From Planctomycetaceae bacterium (GTDB lineage Bacteria > Planctomycetota > Planctomycetia > Planctomycetales > Planctomycetaceae), in the NCBI GenBank assembly GCA_009691905.1, contig SIAF01000007.1, positions 1 through 36,660 of the forward strand: a stretch of 36,660 bases of DNA. Direction: 5' to 3'. The translations under genes were made by a program, and so were the position numbers. This document shows, piece after piece, positions 1-11,179 of this stretch; the first letter of the stretch is position 1, and each line of letters starts with the position of its first letter. The notes below the pieces were generated by a model. The model made no database searches. It was not told the DNA's origin and saw only the letters and a program-made list of their open reading frames with translations.

Positions 1-112
1 CGAATGGACCTACACCGGAAAACCGATGCAAAAGGAACGCCGACCCAAATTCGTCTCGCCGCATCGGCGCGTTAAGCTGAGCAAAAACCAGAGGCTGGCA
101 GAACCCGTCACC

Positions 113-403
113 TCATGCACCTCTGTTTGAGAGATGTGGCACTAGCAGCGCGGCAGAAACGTTGATCAGTCCTTCAGCAATCAGCGACAGAAACGGACTC
201 GGGCCGAAAGTCCGAACAATGGCCTGTTGCACAATCTGTTCGGAAGCCTCGAAATGCTTTCCCAAATCTGATGTGAGCGCGATGAGACTCCACGCGAAAC
301 AGAACCAGGCAATTCCGGTGTTTCGCCACATACGCCAAGTCTCGGGAAGCTGCCCCGGAGTCGCATTCGTCGTGATGGGTCGCCGGCGTCTGTAAATGAT
401 CAT
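113..403 (-). CDS. Small hypothetical membrane protein
   Basis: 96 aa ORF with hydrophobic segments (GIAWFCFAWSLIAL; LSLIAEGLINVSAALLV); no family recognised; overlapping ORFs on the other strand. Confidence 0.4.
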   Translation of the reverse strand: MIIYRRRRPITTNATPGQLPETWRMWRNTGIAWFCFAWSLIALTSDLGKHFEASEQIVQQAIVRTFGPSPFLSLIAEGLINVSAALLVPHLSNRGA

Positions 404-479
404 TCTGTACTCATCGAACGGCGGTCTTACACAATTCGAGAATGTCGGTTGATCGTCTTAAAAGAACAACGCGCCTTGG

Positions 480-562
480 GTAAGTCCCGCCTGCCGGGCG
501 GAACCTCGCGCGTCTCGGTGGCGTCCTCTCGCAACCGGTCCCCTCCGGCAGAAGGGATCTAC
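480..562. repeat. REPIN-like nested palindrome, copy 1 (83 bp)
   Basis: GTAAGTCCCGCCTGCCGGGCGG...GGTCCCCTCCGGCAGAAGGGATCTAC; aligns without gaps to 5983-6065 (74/83 identical by hand count). Confidence 0.8.
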
Positions 563-575
563 TTCGTCGATATTT

Positions 576-1955
576 TTAGATCAACTCGGCAATCGGGGCA
601 CCTTCCCCCAGTATATGCACCGGCCTCCCGGAATGATCGGGGATCGTCGCGCTGTAGTCGATTCCCAGGTGCCGGTAGATCGTCGCCAGAATGTCTTTAG
701 GCGTCAGCGGCCGTTCGGACGGGTATTCGGCTCTCGAATTGGTCGAACCGACGACCTGCCCCATCTTCAGCCCCCCGCCCGAGATCAATACGCTCTGTGC
801 ATCGGGCCAGTGATCGCGGCCGGTGCCATTCGAGTTGTGGCTTAAGCGCGGGGTGCGCCCGAACTCTCCCAGCACGGCGACCATGATCTGCCGGTCAAGA
901 TTGCGAGCAAAAATGTCGTCAATCAGGGCCGACAATGCCTGGTCCATGTAGGGGAGGCGCCGCCGCATGTAGTCGGCAAAGTGCCCCGGACGGCCGGCGT
1001 TCATGATGTGGTCGTCCCAGTTCGTGAATTCGGGACCGTTGACGGGCGAGTCAATATAGATCGAGACGACGCTGGTCCCGGCTTCCGCCAGGCGCCGGGC
1101 CAATAAGCACGATTGCCCCCACAGGTGCCGGCCGTAACGGTCGCGAAGTCGATCGTCTTCTTTCGAGAGGTCAAACGCGTCGGCAACCGCGGGACCGGTC
1201 AGCATCGCAAAGGCCAGTTCGCGGAACTGGTCGGTCCCGTCAAGACTGCCATGCAGGTCGAGGCCTGTCCGCAACCGGTCGAGCTGGCGGATCAGCCCGC
1301 GTCGATCGTCGAGCCCTTTGCCTTCGATTCCCGCCGCCAGTTGCAAAGACGGTGGTTTGAAATCGGGGCGGGACGGGTCGCCGATCGCGAAGGCGCCATG
1401 GTGCAGGCCCAGGTATGCGGGCCGCGTCATGTACAGCGGCTGCGGGATGGCGACATACCGAGGCACGGCGTCGGGATGCGGGCCGCGCAGTTTGGCCGCA
1501 ATCGACCCCAGATCAGGGTGTTCGCTCTTCGAAGTCGACGTCGGGTCAGGACGTGTGGGGGTCTTGCCGGTGAGAACTTCGATTCCGCCGTCGCTGTGGC
1601 TGCTCATCGTGTGATGAACCGAGCGAACCAGCGAGAATTTGTCGGCAAGCTGCGCCTGCAACGGGAAATGCTCGCAGAGGTCGAGTCCGGGAACGTTCGT
1701 CGGGATCGGCGCAAAGACGCTGCGATACTCGATCGGCGCTTGCGGCTTGAGGTCGTAGGTTTCAAGCTGCGAAGGGCCGCCGTGCAGATAGAGCAATATT
1801 ATCGAAGTGTTCCGGCTCGACTCGCCGGCGGCGGCCCGCCCTCGCAAAACGTCGGCCAAGCCCAGCCCCCCCAGCACCAGGGCGCCCGCCTGCAGAAATT
1901 CGCGGCGTCGCAGCGGTCCTGGGCAACGGCGAGCAGGCATCGGGCGGTCTCGCAA
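576..1955 (-). CDS. DUF1501 domain-containing protein, Tat signal
   Basis: RRREFLQAGALVLGGLGLADVL Tat-like leader; LLYLHGGPSQLETYDLKP, VLGEFGRTPR, GRDHWP motifs typical of DUF1501. Confidence 0.93.
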   Translation of the reverse strand: MRDRPMPARRCPGPLRRREFLQAGALVLGGLGLADVLRGRAAAGESSRNTSIILLYLHGGPSQLETYDLKPQAPIEYRSVFAPIPTNVPGLDLCEHFPLQAQLADKFSLVRSVHHTMSSHSDGGIEVLTGKTPTRPDPTSTSKSEHPDLGSIAAKLRGPHPDAVPRYVAIPQPLYMTRPAYLGLHHGAFAIGDPSRPDFKPPSLQLAAGIEGKGLDDRRGLIRQLDRLRTGLDLHGSLDGTDQFRELAFAMLTGPAVADAFDLSKEDDRLRDRYGRHLWGQSCLLARRLAEAGTSVVSIYIDSPVNGPEFTNWDDHIMNAGRPGHFADYMRRRLPYMDQALSALIDDIFARNLDRQIMVAVLGEFGRTPRLSHNSNGTGRDHWPDAQSVLISGGGLKMGQVVGSTNSRAEYPSERPLTPKDILATIYRHLGIDYSATIPDHSGRPVHILGEGAPIAELI

Positions 1956-2038
1956 GGCGGGAATTAACGCGCAACGATTCGTTGATGGGTGTATTTTAGC
2001 GTCAGACTCGCGAGAAGGTCAATCGACGCACGGCGACG

Positions 2039-2500
2039 CTACGGCGCATGCACGAACTGCTTCCCGCTGGGATGCACGGTCAGCACCGGGCAGGGGGCTT
2101 TGCGCACGACTTTTTCGGCAACGCTGCCCAGCAGCAGGTGGGCCGCGGCACCCCGGCCGTGCGTGCCGAGGATGATCAGGTCGATGCGGTTGTCGCTGGC
2201 ATAGTCGATGACCTCGATGTGCGGCTTGCCGTGCCGCCATTCGATCTCGATCTTGAGCCCTTCCCCGTCGTCATCGGCGATCCAGTTTTCAAGGCGATCC
2301 TGGGCGTAGGTCTCAAACTGCTGCTTCGTCGGAAGCGGGTAACTTTCGAACATCGGCAGATAGACGACCGGGTCTTCGATCACGTGCATCAGATGCAGCG
2401 TGGCATCGAACCGGTGCGCGAGCGAGAGGGCATATTCGGTGGCCTTGAGGCTCGGCTCGCTGAAGTCGGTGGGGAGCAGAATGTTCCGCAACTCGATCAT
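2039..2500 (-). CDS. Universal stress protein (UspA family)
   Basis: MIELRNILLPTDFSEPSLKATEYALSLA ... IDLIILGTHGRGAAAHLLLGSVAEKVVRKAPCPVLTV; internal start at MIELRN preferred over the listed ORF start at 2647. Confidence 0.93.
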   Translation of the reverse strand: MIELRNILLPTDFSEPSLKATEYALSLAHRFDATLHLMHVIEDPVVYLPMFESYPLPTKQQFETYAQDRLENWIADDDGEGLKIEIEWRHGKPHIEVIDYASDNRIDLIILGTHGRGAAAHLLLGSVAEKVVRKAPCPVLTVHPSGKQFVHAP

Positions 2501-2823
2501 GATGTCCGTCCCAGCCTGGTTGCGAGTATTCCCGTTCTCCCACAGAACGCTCGGCGATCTGGTGGCCCGGCGCATCCCGATCTCAGATCGCATTCCCGCC
2601 CGCCACTGACCCCGGCGCGCGATTCTCGCTTGCATCTCGTGACCCAACCGTCAACATATCAAGATGTACTGAAATAGAAAACCAACCACGATCAGCGAGC
2701 CGTCGGGACCGATCAAAGCAGCACGCGCCCCTCGGCAGATTGGTCCTTGCCGTACGAATTTCCGACGGAACCAAGGTTGCCGTTTTACACTAACCGTCAT
2801 CACTCATTACGAAAGCGATTGCC

Positions 2824-3675
2824 ATGCAAGCCTGGCCCATCGGTGTCTTTACTTCGGTCGACGCGGGACTTGGTGTCCATCTCGAGGTCGCGCAGGAACT
2901 CGGCGTCCCCACCGTGCAGATTCACGCGCCGCACGCCAAAACTCGCACCGCCAAGGCGGCCGGCGAGTTTTGGAAGAAGACTCAGGCCGCCGGCATCGCC
3001 GTCACCGCCGTTTTCGGCGGGTTTGACGGCGAGAGTTATGCCGATATTCCCACGACGGTCCGCACAGTGGGACTGGTTCCGCGGGAGACCCGCGCGGCAC
3101 GGCTGGCCGAAATGACCGAAATCTCCGATTTCGCAAAGCTTTTGGGCTGCAATACGGTGGCGCTGCATATCGGATTTGTACCCCCCGACCGAAAGAGTGC
3201 CGACTACCGCGACGTCATCAACTGCACCCGCGACCTGCTCGATCACGTCGCGGGCAATGCCCAGCATCTGAACCTCGAAACCGGACAGGAATCAGCCGAT
3301 CACCTGCTGGAGTTCATCGAGGACGTCGAACGGGACAACTTGTTCATCAATTTCGACCCGGCAAACATGATCCTCTACGGATCGGGCGAACCGATCGCCG
3401 CTTTGAAGAAAGTCGGCAAATACGTCCGCAGCGTGCATTGCAAGGACGCCAGATGGGCCGCCCCCGACAAGCGCGGCAAAGAGTGGGGCAGCGAAGTCGC
3501 GCTCGGCACCGGCGACGTGGGAATGGAAACCTACCTGCGAACGCTCAAAGACCTGGGCTACACCGGGCCGCTGACCATCGAACGTGAAATCGCCCACGAC
3601 CCCGAACGGCAAAAAGCCGACATCGGCGTCGCGGTGAAATTGTTGACCGATCTGCGGAAAAAGATTCTGGGCTGA
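2824..3675 (+). CDS. Sugar phosphate isomerase/epimerase (xylose isomerase-like TIM barrel)
   Basis: Translation contains LLGCNTVALHIGFVP, LNLETGQESADHLLEFIEDV, FINFDPANMILYGSGEPIAALKKVGKYVRSVHCKDA, TGPLTIERE. Confidence 0.88.
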   Translation: MQAWPIGVFTSVDAGLGVHLEVAQELGVPTVQIHAPHAKTRTAKAAGEFWKKTQAAGIAVTAVFGGFDGESYADIPTTVRTVGLVPRETRAARLAEMTEISDFAKLLGCNTVALHIGFVPPDRKSADYRDVINCTRDLLDHVAGNAQHLNLETGQESADHLLEFIEDVERDNLFINFDPANMILYGSGEPIAALKKVGKYVRSVHCKDARWAAPDKRGKEWGSEVALGTGDVGMETYLRTLKDLGYTGPLTIEREIAHDPERQKADIGVAVKLLTDLRKKILG

Positions 3676-3685
3676 CTTGGTCAGC

Positions 3686-3746
3686 GTAGGTAAACGCGCC
3701 GAGCAAGCTCGGCGGCGAAACGAAGTGAATGAACGGGTTCACTTAC
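3686..3746. repeat. Two-hairpin intergenic element between convergent genes (possible terminator or REP doublet)
   Basis: CGCCGAGC-AA-GCTCGGCG (3697-3714) then AAGTGAA...TTCACTT (3723-3744); ends GTAGGTAAAC.../...GTTCACTTAC roughly inverted. Confidence 0.65.
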
Positions 3747-3769
3747 AGTGCGCCGATTCGCGAGTTACG

Positions 3770-5860
<2,091 letters not shown>

Positions 5861-5982
5861 GAATGGATTCCTTCTGGTGCCGTCGTATCGTAGCAGCCGC
5901 CCGGCCGGTGCGCCTTTCTCACGAAACTTTCCGTCGGTGTCCAAATCGGAAGGGACGCATATAACATGACAGCGCACTTTTT

Positions 5983-6065
5983 GTAGGTCCCGCCTGCCGG
6001 GCGGGACCTTGCGCGTCTTGGTGGCCTCCACTCGCAAACGGTCCCCTCCGGCAGAGGGGACCTAC
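5983..6065. repeat. REPIN-like nested palindrome, copy 2 (83 bp)
   Basis: GTAGGTCCCGCCTGCCGGGCGGGACC ... GGTCCCCTCCGGCAGAGGGGACCTAC: two perfect hairpins whose outer arms are also inverted repeats of each other (22/26). Confidence 0.85.
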
Positions 6066-6221
6066 TTCGTCGGCAAATCCGCGTTTTTTCCCGTCCTGAA
6101 CCAAAGTTAGCCACGAGGTGCGCTGTGGTGTGAAATGACCTGTACGCCGCTCGCGCCATTGGAGAAAATGCCAGTCTAGACGGTGTGGCCCGATCCAAAA
6201 AAAAACGTTGCATTGCGTATC

Positions 6222-6905
6222 ATGTGGATTAAAATCTGCGGAATTCGAGAGGTCGCGACCGCGCAACAGATCGCCGAATGCGGCGTGGATGCGATCGGAT
6301 TGAATTTCTTTGAGCGCAGTGGACGTTACGTCGTTCCTGAACTAGCTGCTGAAATTGTGAATCGCCTTCCCCGCGGCGTCGAGCCGGTCGGGCTGTTCGT
6401 GAATCATTCGATCGAACAGATCAACGAAATTGCATCAGGGTGCCGACTGCGAACGATCCAGTTACATGGAGACGAACCCCCTGAAGTCGTCGCTGCGCTC
6501 TCACGATTTCGGATCATCCGGGCATTCCGCGTGGGGGCGTCCGGACTCGATGAAGTCACCGACTATCTCGATGCGTGCCGCCGCTTGAATGCCCTTCCCT
6601 GGTCGTGCCTGATCGACGCCCGCGTCGAAGGGGCGTACGGAGGGACGGGACAAACAGCCCCCTGGGATCTCGTCGGCGAGGGGTACCGCACCGCCGAGTG
6701 GCCGCCGTTGATCCTCGCCGGCGGATTGCACCCCGACAATGTTGCCGCTGCCATAAAAGCCGTGCATCCGTGGGGTGTCGACGTCGCCGGCGGCGTCGAA
6801 TCGGCGGTGGCTTGCAAAGACCTGGCGATGGTGCGAAAGTTCGTCGACGCGGCCAGAAGTCGTGATGCGGGCGACGCGCGGGGCCAGCCCACGCGGCGAA
6901 ACTGA
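6222..6905 (+). CDS. trpF: Phosphoribosylanthranilate isomerase
   Basis: MWIKICGIREVATAQQIAECGVDAIGLNFFERSGRYV; LHGDEPPEVV; LAGGLHPDNVAAAI...GVDVAGGVES. Confidence 0.93.
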   Translation: MWIKICGIREVATAQQIAECGVDAIGLNFFERSGRYVVPELAAEIVNRLPRGVEPVGLFVNHSIEQINEIASGCRLRTIQLHGDEPPEVVAALSRFRIIRAFRVGASGLDEVTDYLDACRRLNALPWSCLIDARVEGAYGGTGQTAPWDLVGEGYRTAEWPPLILAGGLHPDNVAAAIKAVHPWGVDVAGGVESAVACKDLAMVRKFVDAARSRDAGDARGQPTRRN

Positions 6906-6992
6906 TGACGTCTCGTTTGCTCGCGCCGCGAACTCAGCAGGCGAAGCCCCCCTATTCCTTAACTCCTAATCCCTAGCCCCCTTTTTTGAAAT

Positions 6993-8297
6993 ATGGCTCA
7001 GGTTCATCCCTTTTGCGGTTGGCGTTACGACGTTTCTCAAGTCGGCGATCTGTCGGATGTCACCTGCCCTCCGTATGATGTGATTGATGCCGAGTTTCAA
7101 GAGCGGCTCTACGATTTGCATCCCTGCAACGTCGTGCGGCTCGAACTGAACCGCGACGAGCCGGGAGATACCGATCCCGATGAGAAGTACCGCCGCGCCG
7201 CCGAGTTTCTACGACGCTGGATGCACCAGGGGGTGCTGCTTCAGGAACGGGAAGACGCGCTGTACGTTTACCATCAGGTGTTCACCTGGGCCGGGCAAAC
7301 TTACACCAGACGCGGGTTCCTGGGTCGCATTCGGCTGGAGCGCTTCGGGGAAGGAAAGGTCTTCCCGCACGAGCAGACGATGTCGGGGCCGAAAGCCGAC
7401 CGGCTCAAACTGCTCGAAGCCTGCCAGATGAATCTCTCGCCGGTGTTCGGCTTGTTTCCCGACAAAGACAATGCCGTGCAGTCGCCTCTCGAAAAGGCAG
7501 TCCTGGGAATTACTGCGTTGGAAGCGACCGACCACCTGGGCGTCGTGCATCGGCTGTGGCCGGTCTCAGAACATTCCGTCGTCGATCCGGTGCGGCGAGC
7601 GATGTGGGACAAGCCCGTGTTCATCGCCGATGGCCATCACCGCTACGAGACGGCGATCAACTACCGCGACGGCTTGCAGTCGGCTGGGAAACTGAACGGC
7701 CCGGAAGCCCCGGCGAATTTTGCGCTGATGATGTTCGTCGGGATGAGCGACCCCGGGCTGATCATCCTGCCGACGCATCGCCTGGTCAGCAACTTGCCGC
7801 CGCTCACCGCAACGCAAATCAAAACCGCGCTGGCCCCGAATTTTTCCGTCGAGACGATCGGCACCGGCCCGACCGCCGCCCGCGAGACCTGGGAATTGAT
7901 TGATGCCGCCGGGCGCCAGGGGATCCTGGGGTTCGGGACAACGAGCGACGGCGAGTGGTTGCTGGCCCGACTCACCGACGGCAGCCCGATGCGGGACCTC
8001 GCCCCCGATCAGAGCGACGACTGGCATGGTCTGGGGGTCAGCCTGCTGCACAAACTGGTGATCGAGCATTTGCTGAAGCCGTTTCACCAGGCTCAGCCGC
8101 CCCAATGCCGTTACGTTCATCAGTTGGAAGAGGTCGAGGCAGCACAAAAGGCGAACGAAGTTCCGCTGGCGTGTCTGGTCCCTCCGGCACAAATCGAGCA
8201 CGTCGAGCAAATCGCCGCGCGACTGGAAAAAATGCCCCCCAAGAGCACCTATTTCTATCCCAAACTGCAAACCGGGCTGGTTTTCAACCCGGTTTAA
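6993..8297 (+). CDS. DUF1015 domain-containing protein
   Basis: VTCPPYDVID, NVVRLELNRD, FPHEQTMSGPKADRLKLLEA, ADGHHRYETAINYRD, LMMFVGMSDPGLIILPTHRLV. Confidence 0.93.
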   Translation: MAQVHPFCGWRYDVSQVGDLSDVTCPPYDVIDAEFQERLYDLHPCNVVRLELNRDEPGDTDPDEKYRRAAEFLRRWMHQGVLLQEREDALYVYHQVFTWAGQTYTRRGFLGRIRLERFGEGKVFPHEQTMSGPKADRLKLLEACQMNLSPVFGLFPDKDNAVQSPLEKAVLGITALEATDHLGVVHRLWPVSEHSVVDPVRRAMWDKPVFIADGHHRYETAINYRDGLQSAGKLNGPEAPANFALMMFVGMSDPGLIILPTHRLVSNLPPLTATQIKTALAPNFSVETIGTGPTAARETWELIDAAGRQGILGFGTTSDGEWLLARLTDGSPMRDLAPDQSDDWHGLGVSLLHKLVIEHLLKPFHQAQPPQCRYVHQLEEVEAAQKANEVPLACLVPPAQIEHVEQIAARLEKMPPKSTYFYPKLQTGLVFNPV

Positions 8298-8298
8298 T

Positions 8299-8470
8299 GT
8301 AGTCTTCATCGCTCCGCGTGAAGAGTGCGAACGCTTGCAACGACCAATTGGGATAATCGCGCGAACTTGACCGCCAGCGCTGTCGGCGGGGACAACGGCA
8401 TAATCCAGGCGATTACTCGAAATCAACATGTCACGTCTCGATACTCTTCACGCGGAGCGATGAAGGCTAC
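8299..8470. repeat. 172 bp MITE/REPIN-like element with 28 bp terminal inverted repeats
   Basis: GTAGTCTTCATCGCTCCGCGTGAAGAGT (8299-8326) versus ACTCTTCACGCGGAGCGATGAAGGCTAC (8443-8470): 27/28 complementary; starts directly after the DUF1015 stop codon. Confidence 0.85.
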
Positions 8471-8490
8471 TTTACTATTCTGAAAGGGAT

Positions 8491-9435
8491 TTGATGTCGT
8501 CGATCAGAACAGTCGCAGGCGGTACGGTCGCGTTTCTGGCGGTCCTGCTGGGCCTGACTGCGGCCCGCGGCGACGACGGCCCGAATTTCACGCGCACCGA
8601 AGATGTCGTTTACGGACGCAAGTTCGGCACGGCGTTGACGCTTGATGTCTTTACGCCCAAGGCGAATGCCAACGGCGCGGCACTGGTGTTCGTCGTCAGC
8701 GGCGGCTGGTTTTCGGCGCACGAGGCGATCAACCTCGGGTTCGTGCAGGAGTTTCTCAACCGCGGCTACACGGTGTTCGCCGTCGTCCACGGCAGCCAGC
8801 CCAAGTTCGCCATCCCCGAAGTACTGGTCGACATGCACCGGTCTGTGCGCTTCATTCGCAGCCGCTCGAAGCAGTACGACATCGATCCCGAACGGATCGG
8901 CATTTACGGCGGATCGGCGGGAGGGCATCTTTCGTTGATGCAGGGGACGGCCGGCGACGCCGGGAATTCAGACGCCAAGGACCCGGTCGAGCAGCAATCC
9001 AGCCGAGTGCAGGCGGTCGCCTGTTTCTACCCGCCGACCGACTTTCTGAACTACGGAAAACCGGGCGAGAACGCGCTGGGCCGGGGAGTGCTCAAGGACT
9101 TTCGCGCTCCGTTCGATTTCAAGGAACTCGATCCAAAAACCAAAGCCTTCGTGGCGATCACCGACGAGTCCAAAATTCTTGCGATCGGCCGACAGATTTC
9201 GCCGGTGAATCACGTCAGTTCAGACGACCCGCCGACGTTGATCATCCACGGCGATGCCGACAAGCTGGTCCCGATCCAGCAGTCCGAGCTGATCGTCGAA
9301 AAACTCAAAGCCGCCAACGTCACGGCCGAACTGGTGGTCAGGCCCGGTGCCGATCACGGCTGGGCGCCGGCCGAAATGGCCAAAGACCTCGGTCGATTCG
9401 CCGACTGGTTCGATAAATACCTTGTAAAGAAGTAA
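8491..9435 (+). CDS. Secreted alpha/beta hydrolase (esterase/BD-FAE-like)
   Basis: N-terminal signal-like segment; FVVSGGWFS, IGIYGGSAGGHLSL (GxSxG), PPTLIIHGDADKLVPIQQSE, GADHGW. Confidence 0.88.
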   Translation: MMSSIRTVAGGTVAFLAVLLGLTAARGDDGPNFTRTEDVVYGRKFGTALTLDVFTPKANANGAALVFVVSGGWFSAHEAINLGFVQEFLNRGYTVFAVVHGSQPKFAIPEVLVDMHRSVRFIRSRSKQYDIDPERIGIYGGSAGGHLSLMQGTAGDAGNSDAKDPVEQQSSRVQAVACFYPPTDFLNYGKPGENALGRGVLKDFRAPFDFKELDPKTKAFVAITDESKILAIGRQISPVNHVSSDDPPTLIIHGDADKLVPIQQSELIVEKLKAANVTAELVVRPGADHGWAPAEMAKDLGRFADWFDKYLVKK

Positions 9436-9466
9436 AAGGCGACCAGTTCGCGCAGCAAGCGCCGCC

Positions 9467-9533
9467 CCAGCGAGCCGGTGGGTTTACCCCACCGGTGTGT
9501 CCGCCCGGTGGGGTAAACCCACCGGCTCGCTGG
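9467..9533. repeat. Perfect 29 bp inverted repeat with self-palindromic arms, between convergent genes
   Basis: CCAGCGAGCCGGTGGGTTTACCCCACCGG (9467-9495) / CCGGTGGGGTAAACCCACCGGCTCGCTGG (9505-9533), 9 nt spacer; each arm folds as CCGGTGGG-N5-CCCACCGG. Confidence 0.9.
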
Positions 9534-9559
9534 AATGAACAAAGCCCTTTCGACATTCG

Positions 9560-10849
9560 TCATTCCGACACAGTGTGCTTGCGGGCCTTATCTGAAATAT
9601 CGTGACGGCACCAGGCACCGTCCCAGCGGATGCATTTGACTCCCTGATAGGCGCGGAGCTTGGCATCGACGATGTTCGCGCCCACCGCCGTCACCCCCAG
9701 CACCCTGCCGCCGGTGGCGACGACCCGGCCATCTTTGAGTTGCGTGCCGGCGTGAAAGACCTTGACGTGCGGGAGTTTCGCGGCAGCGTCGAGGCCTCGA
9801 ATCGCGGCGCCGGTTTCGTATTCTCCGGGGTACCCGGCCGACGCCATGACCACGCACACGGCGGGCCGAGGATCCCATTCGAGGGTCGGCAATTCACCCA
9901 GGCGCCCCTCGGCGACCGACAGCAACACCTCGGCCAAATCGCTTTTGAGCCGCATCAGCAGCGGCTGCGACTCGGGGTCGCCGAAGCGCACGTTGAATTC
10001 AAGCACCTTTGGGCCCTGGTTCGTCATCATCAACCCCGCGTACAGCACTCCCTTGAAGGGCCGGTTGCGCTTCCGCATGGCATCGATGGTCGGGACCAGA
10101 ATCTGCGAAATGATCTGATCCATCATCGGCGGCGTGATCAGCGGCGCCGGGCTGTAGGCCCCCATCCCACCCGTGTTGGGTCCCCTGTCGTCGTCGAAGG
10201 CCGCTTTGTGATCCTGCGACGTTTCGAGCGGAACGATCGTGCTGCCGTCGGTGATCGCCAGGATGCTGACTTCTTCGCCGTCGAGATGCTCTTCAACGAC
10301 GACTCGCTTTCCGGCGTCGCCGAACTCCTGCTGCCGCATGATTCGGTTGACGGCCTCCATCGCTGCCGCTTTGTTGGGGCAAACCGAGACTCCTTTTCCC
10401 GACGCCAGACCATCGGCTTTGACGACCAGCCGCGTTTCTTCGCGCTCAGCAATATAGGCCTCAGCCGCTTCGGCACTGGTGAACGTCTGCGACGCCCCGG
10501 TGGGGATCGCCGATTGCCGCATGATGTCTTTGGCGAAGACTTTGCTGCCTTCCAGTTCGGCGGCCGACCGGGCCGGACCGAATACGAGCAAGCCCTCTTT
10601 CTCGAACGCATCGACCAGCCCTGCGACCAGGGCCGCCTCGGGACCGACCACGGTCAAACCGATCGACTCGGCTTTGGCGAATTTCAGCAAGCCTTCGACA
10701 TTGGTGGCGCTGATATCGACATTGACGCCGTCCATGCCGGTCCCGGCATTGCCCGGCGCGCAGAAAACCTGCTTGACCAGCGGCGATTGCCCCAGCTTCC
10801 AAACCAGCGCATGCTCGCGCCCCCCCTGACCGACAACCAGCACTCTCAT
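9560..10849 (-). CDS. purD: Phosphoribosylamine--glycine ligase
   Basis: MRVLVVGQGGREHALVWKLGQSPLVKQVFCAPGNAGT; VVKADGLASGKGVSVC; GPNTGGMGAYSPAPLI; LEFNVRFGDPESQPLLMRLKSDL. Confidence 0.96.
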   Translation of the reverse strand: MRVLVVGQGGREHALVWKLGQSPLVKQVFCAPGNAGTGMDGVNVDISATNVEGLLKFAKAESIGLTVVGPEAALVAGLVDAFEKEGLLVFGPARSAAELEGSKVFAKDIMRQSAIPTGASQTFTSAEAAEAYIAEREETRLVVKADGLASGKGVSVCPNKAAAMEAVNRIMRQQEFGDAGKRVVVEEHLDGEEVSILAITDGSTIVPLETSQDHKAAFDDDRGPNTGGMGAYSPAPLITPPMMDQIISQILVPTIDAMRKRNRPFKGVLYAGLMMTNQGPKVLEFNVRFGDPESQPLLMRLKSDLAEVLLSVAEGRLGELPTLEWDPRPAVCVVMASAGYPGEYETGAAIRGLDAAAKLPHVKVFHAGTQLKDGRVVATGGRVLGVTAVGANIVDAKLRAYQGVKCIRWDGAWCRHDISDKARKHTVSE

Positions 10850-11179
10850 CGCGTTTCAAACCTCGTCAACGCCTACTCTGACAACTCGCGGCTACAATAA
10901 CGGCGCCATGTCCAAAGCGGTAGTACCGCTTGACGAAGTCACCGACTGGATTGTAGTGGGTTCGACCGACTGGGGCATCTGCACGACCGTCATAATCGAT
11001 TGCCGGCGACAGTCCACTGTCGAGACTGATAGTAAGTTTCAGCAGCAGCACATGTTGCCGCCGGAAATGGCTGTGTTGGTCGCGGGGCTGCTTTCCATCG
11101 CCGAGCGCGGCTGCTAGACTCAAACCATGCAAACGGTCGCTGCGGGTTCTTGATCGGCAATCTTTGAGGATCGGGACGA

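Noticed and set aside
1113-1967. 284 aa plus-strand ORF opposite the DUF1501 gene
   Set aside because: Antisense shadow ORF in GC-rich coding DNA; the minus-strand frame has clear DUF1501 motifs
9602-10900. 432 aa plus-strand ORF opposite purD
   Set aside because: Shadow of purD, which is unambiguous on the minus strand
10850-11179. Possible small ORFs and a short palindrome (AGCGGTAGTACCGCT, 10916-10930) between purD and a DUF1501 gene
   Set aside because: ORFs on both strands lack motifs; treated as a divergent intergenic region
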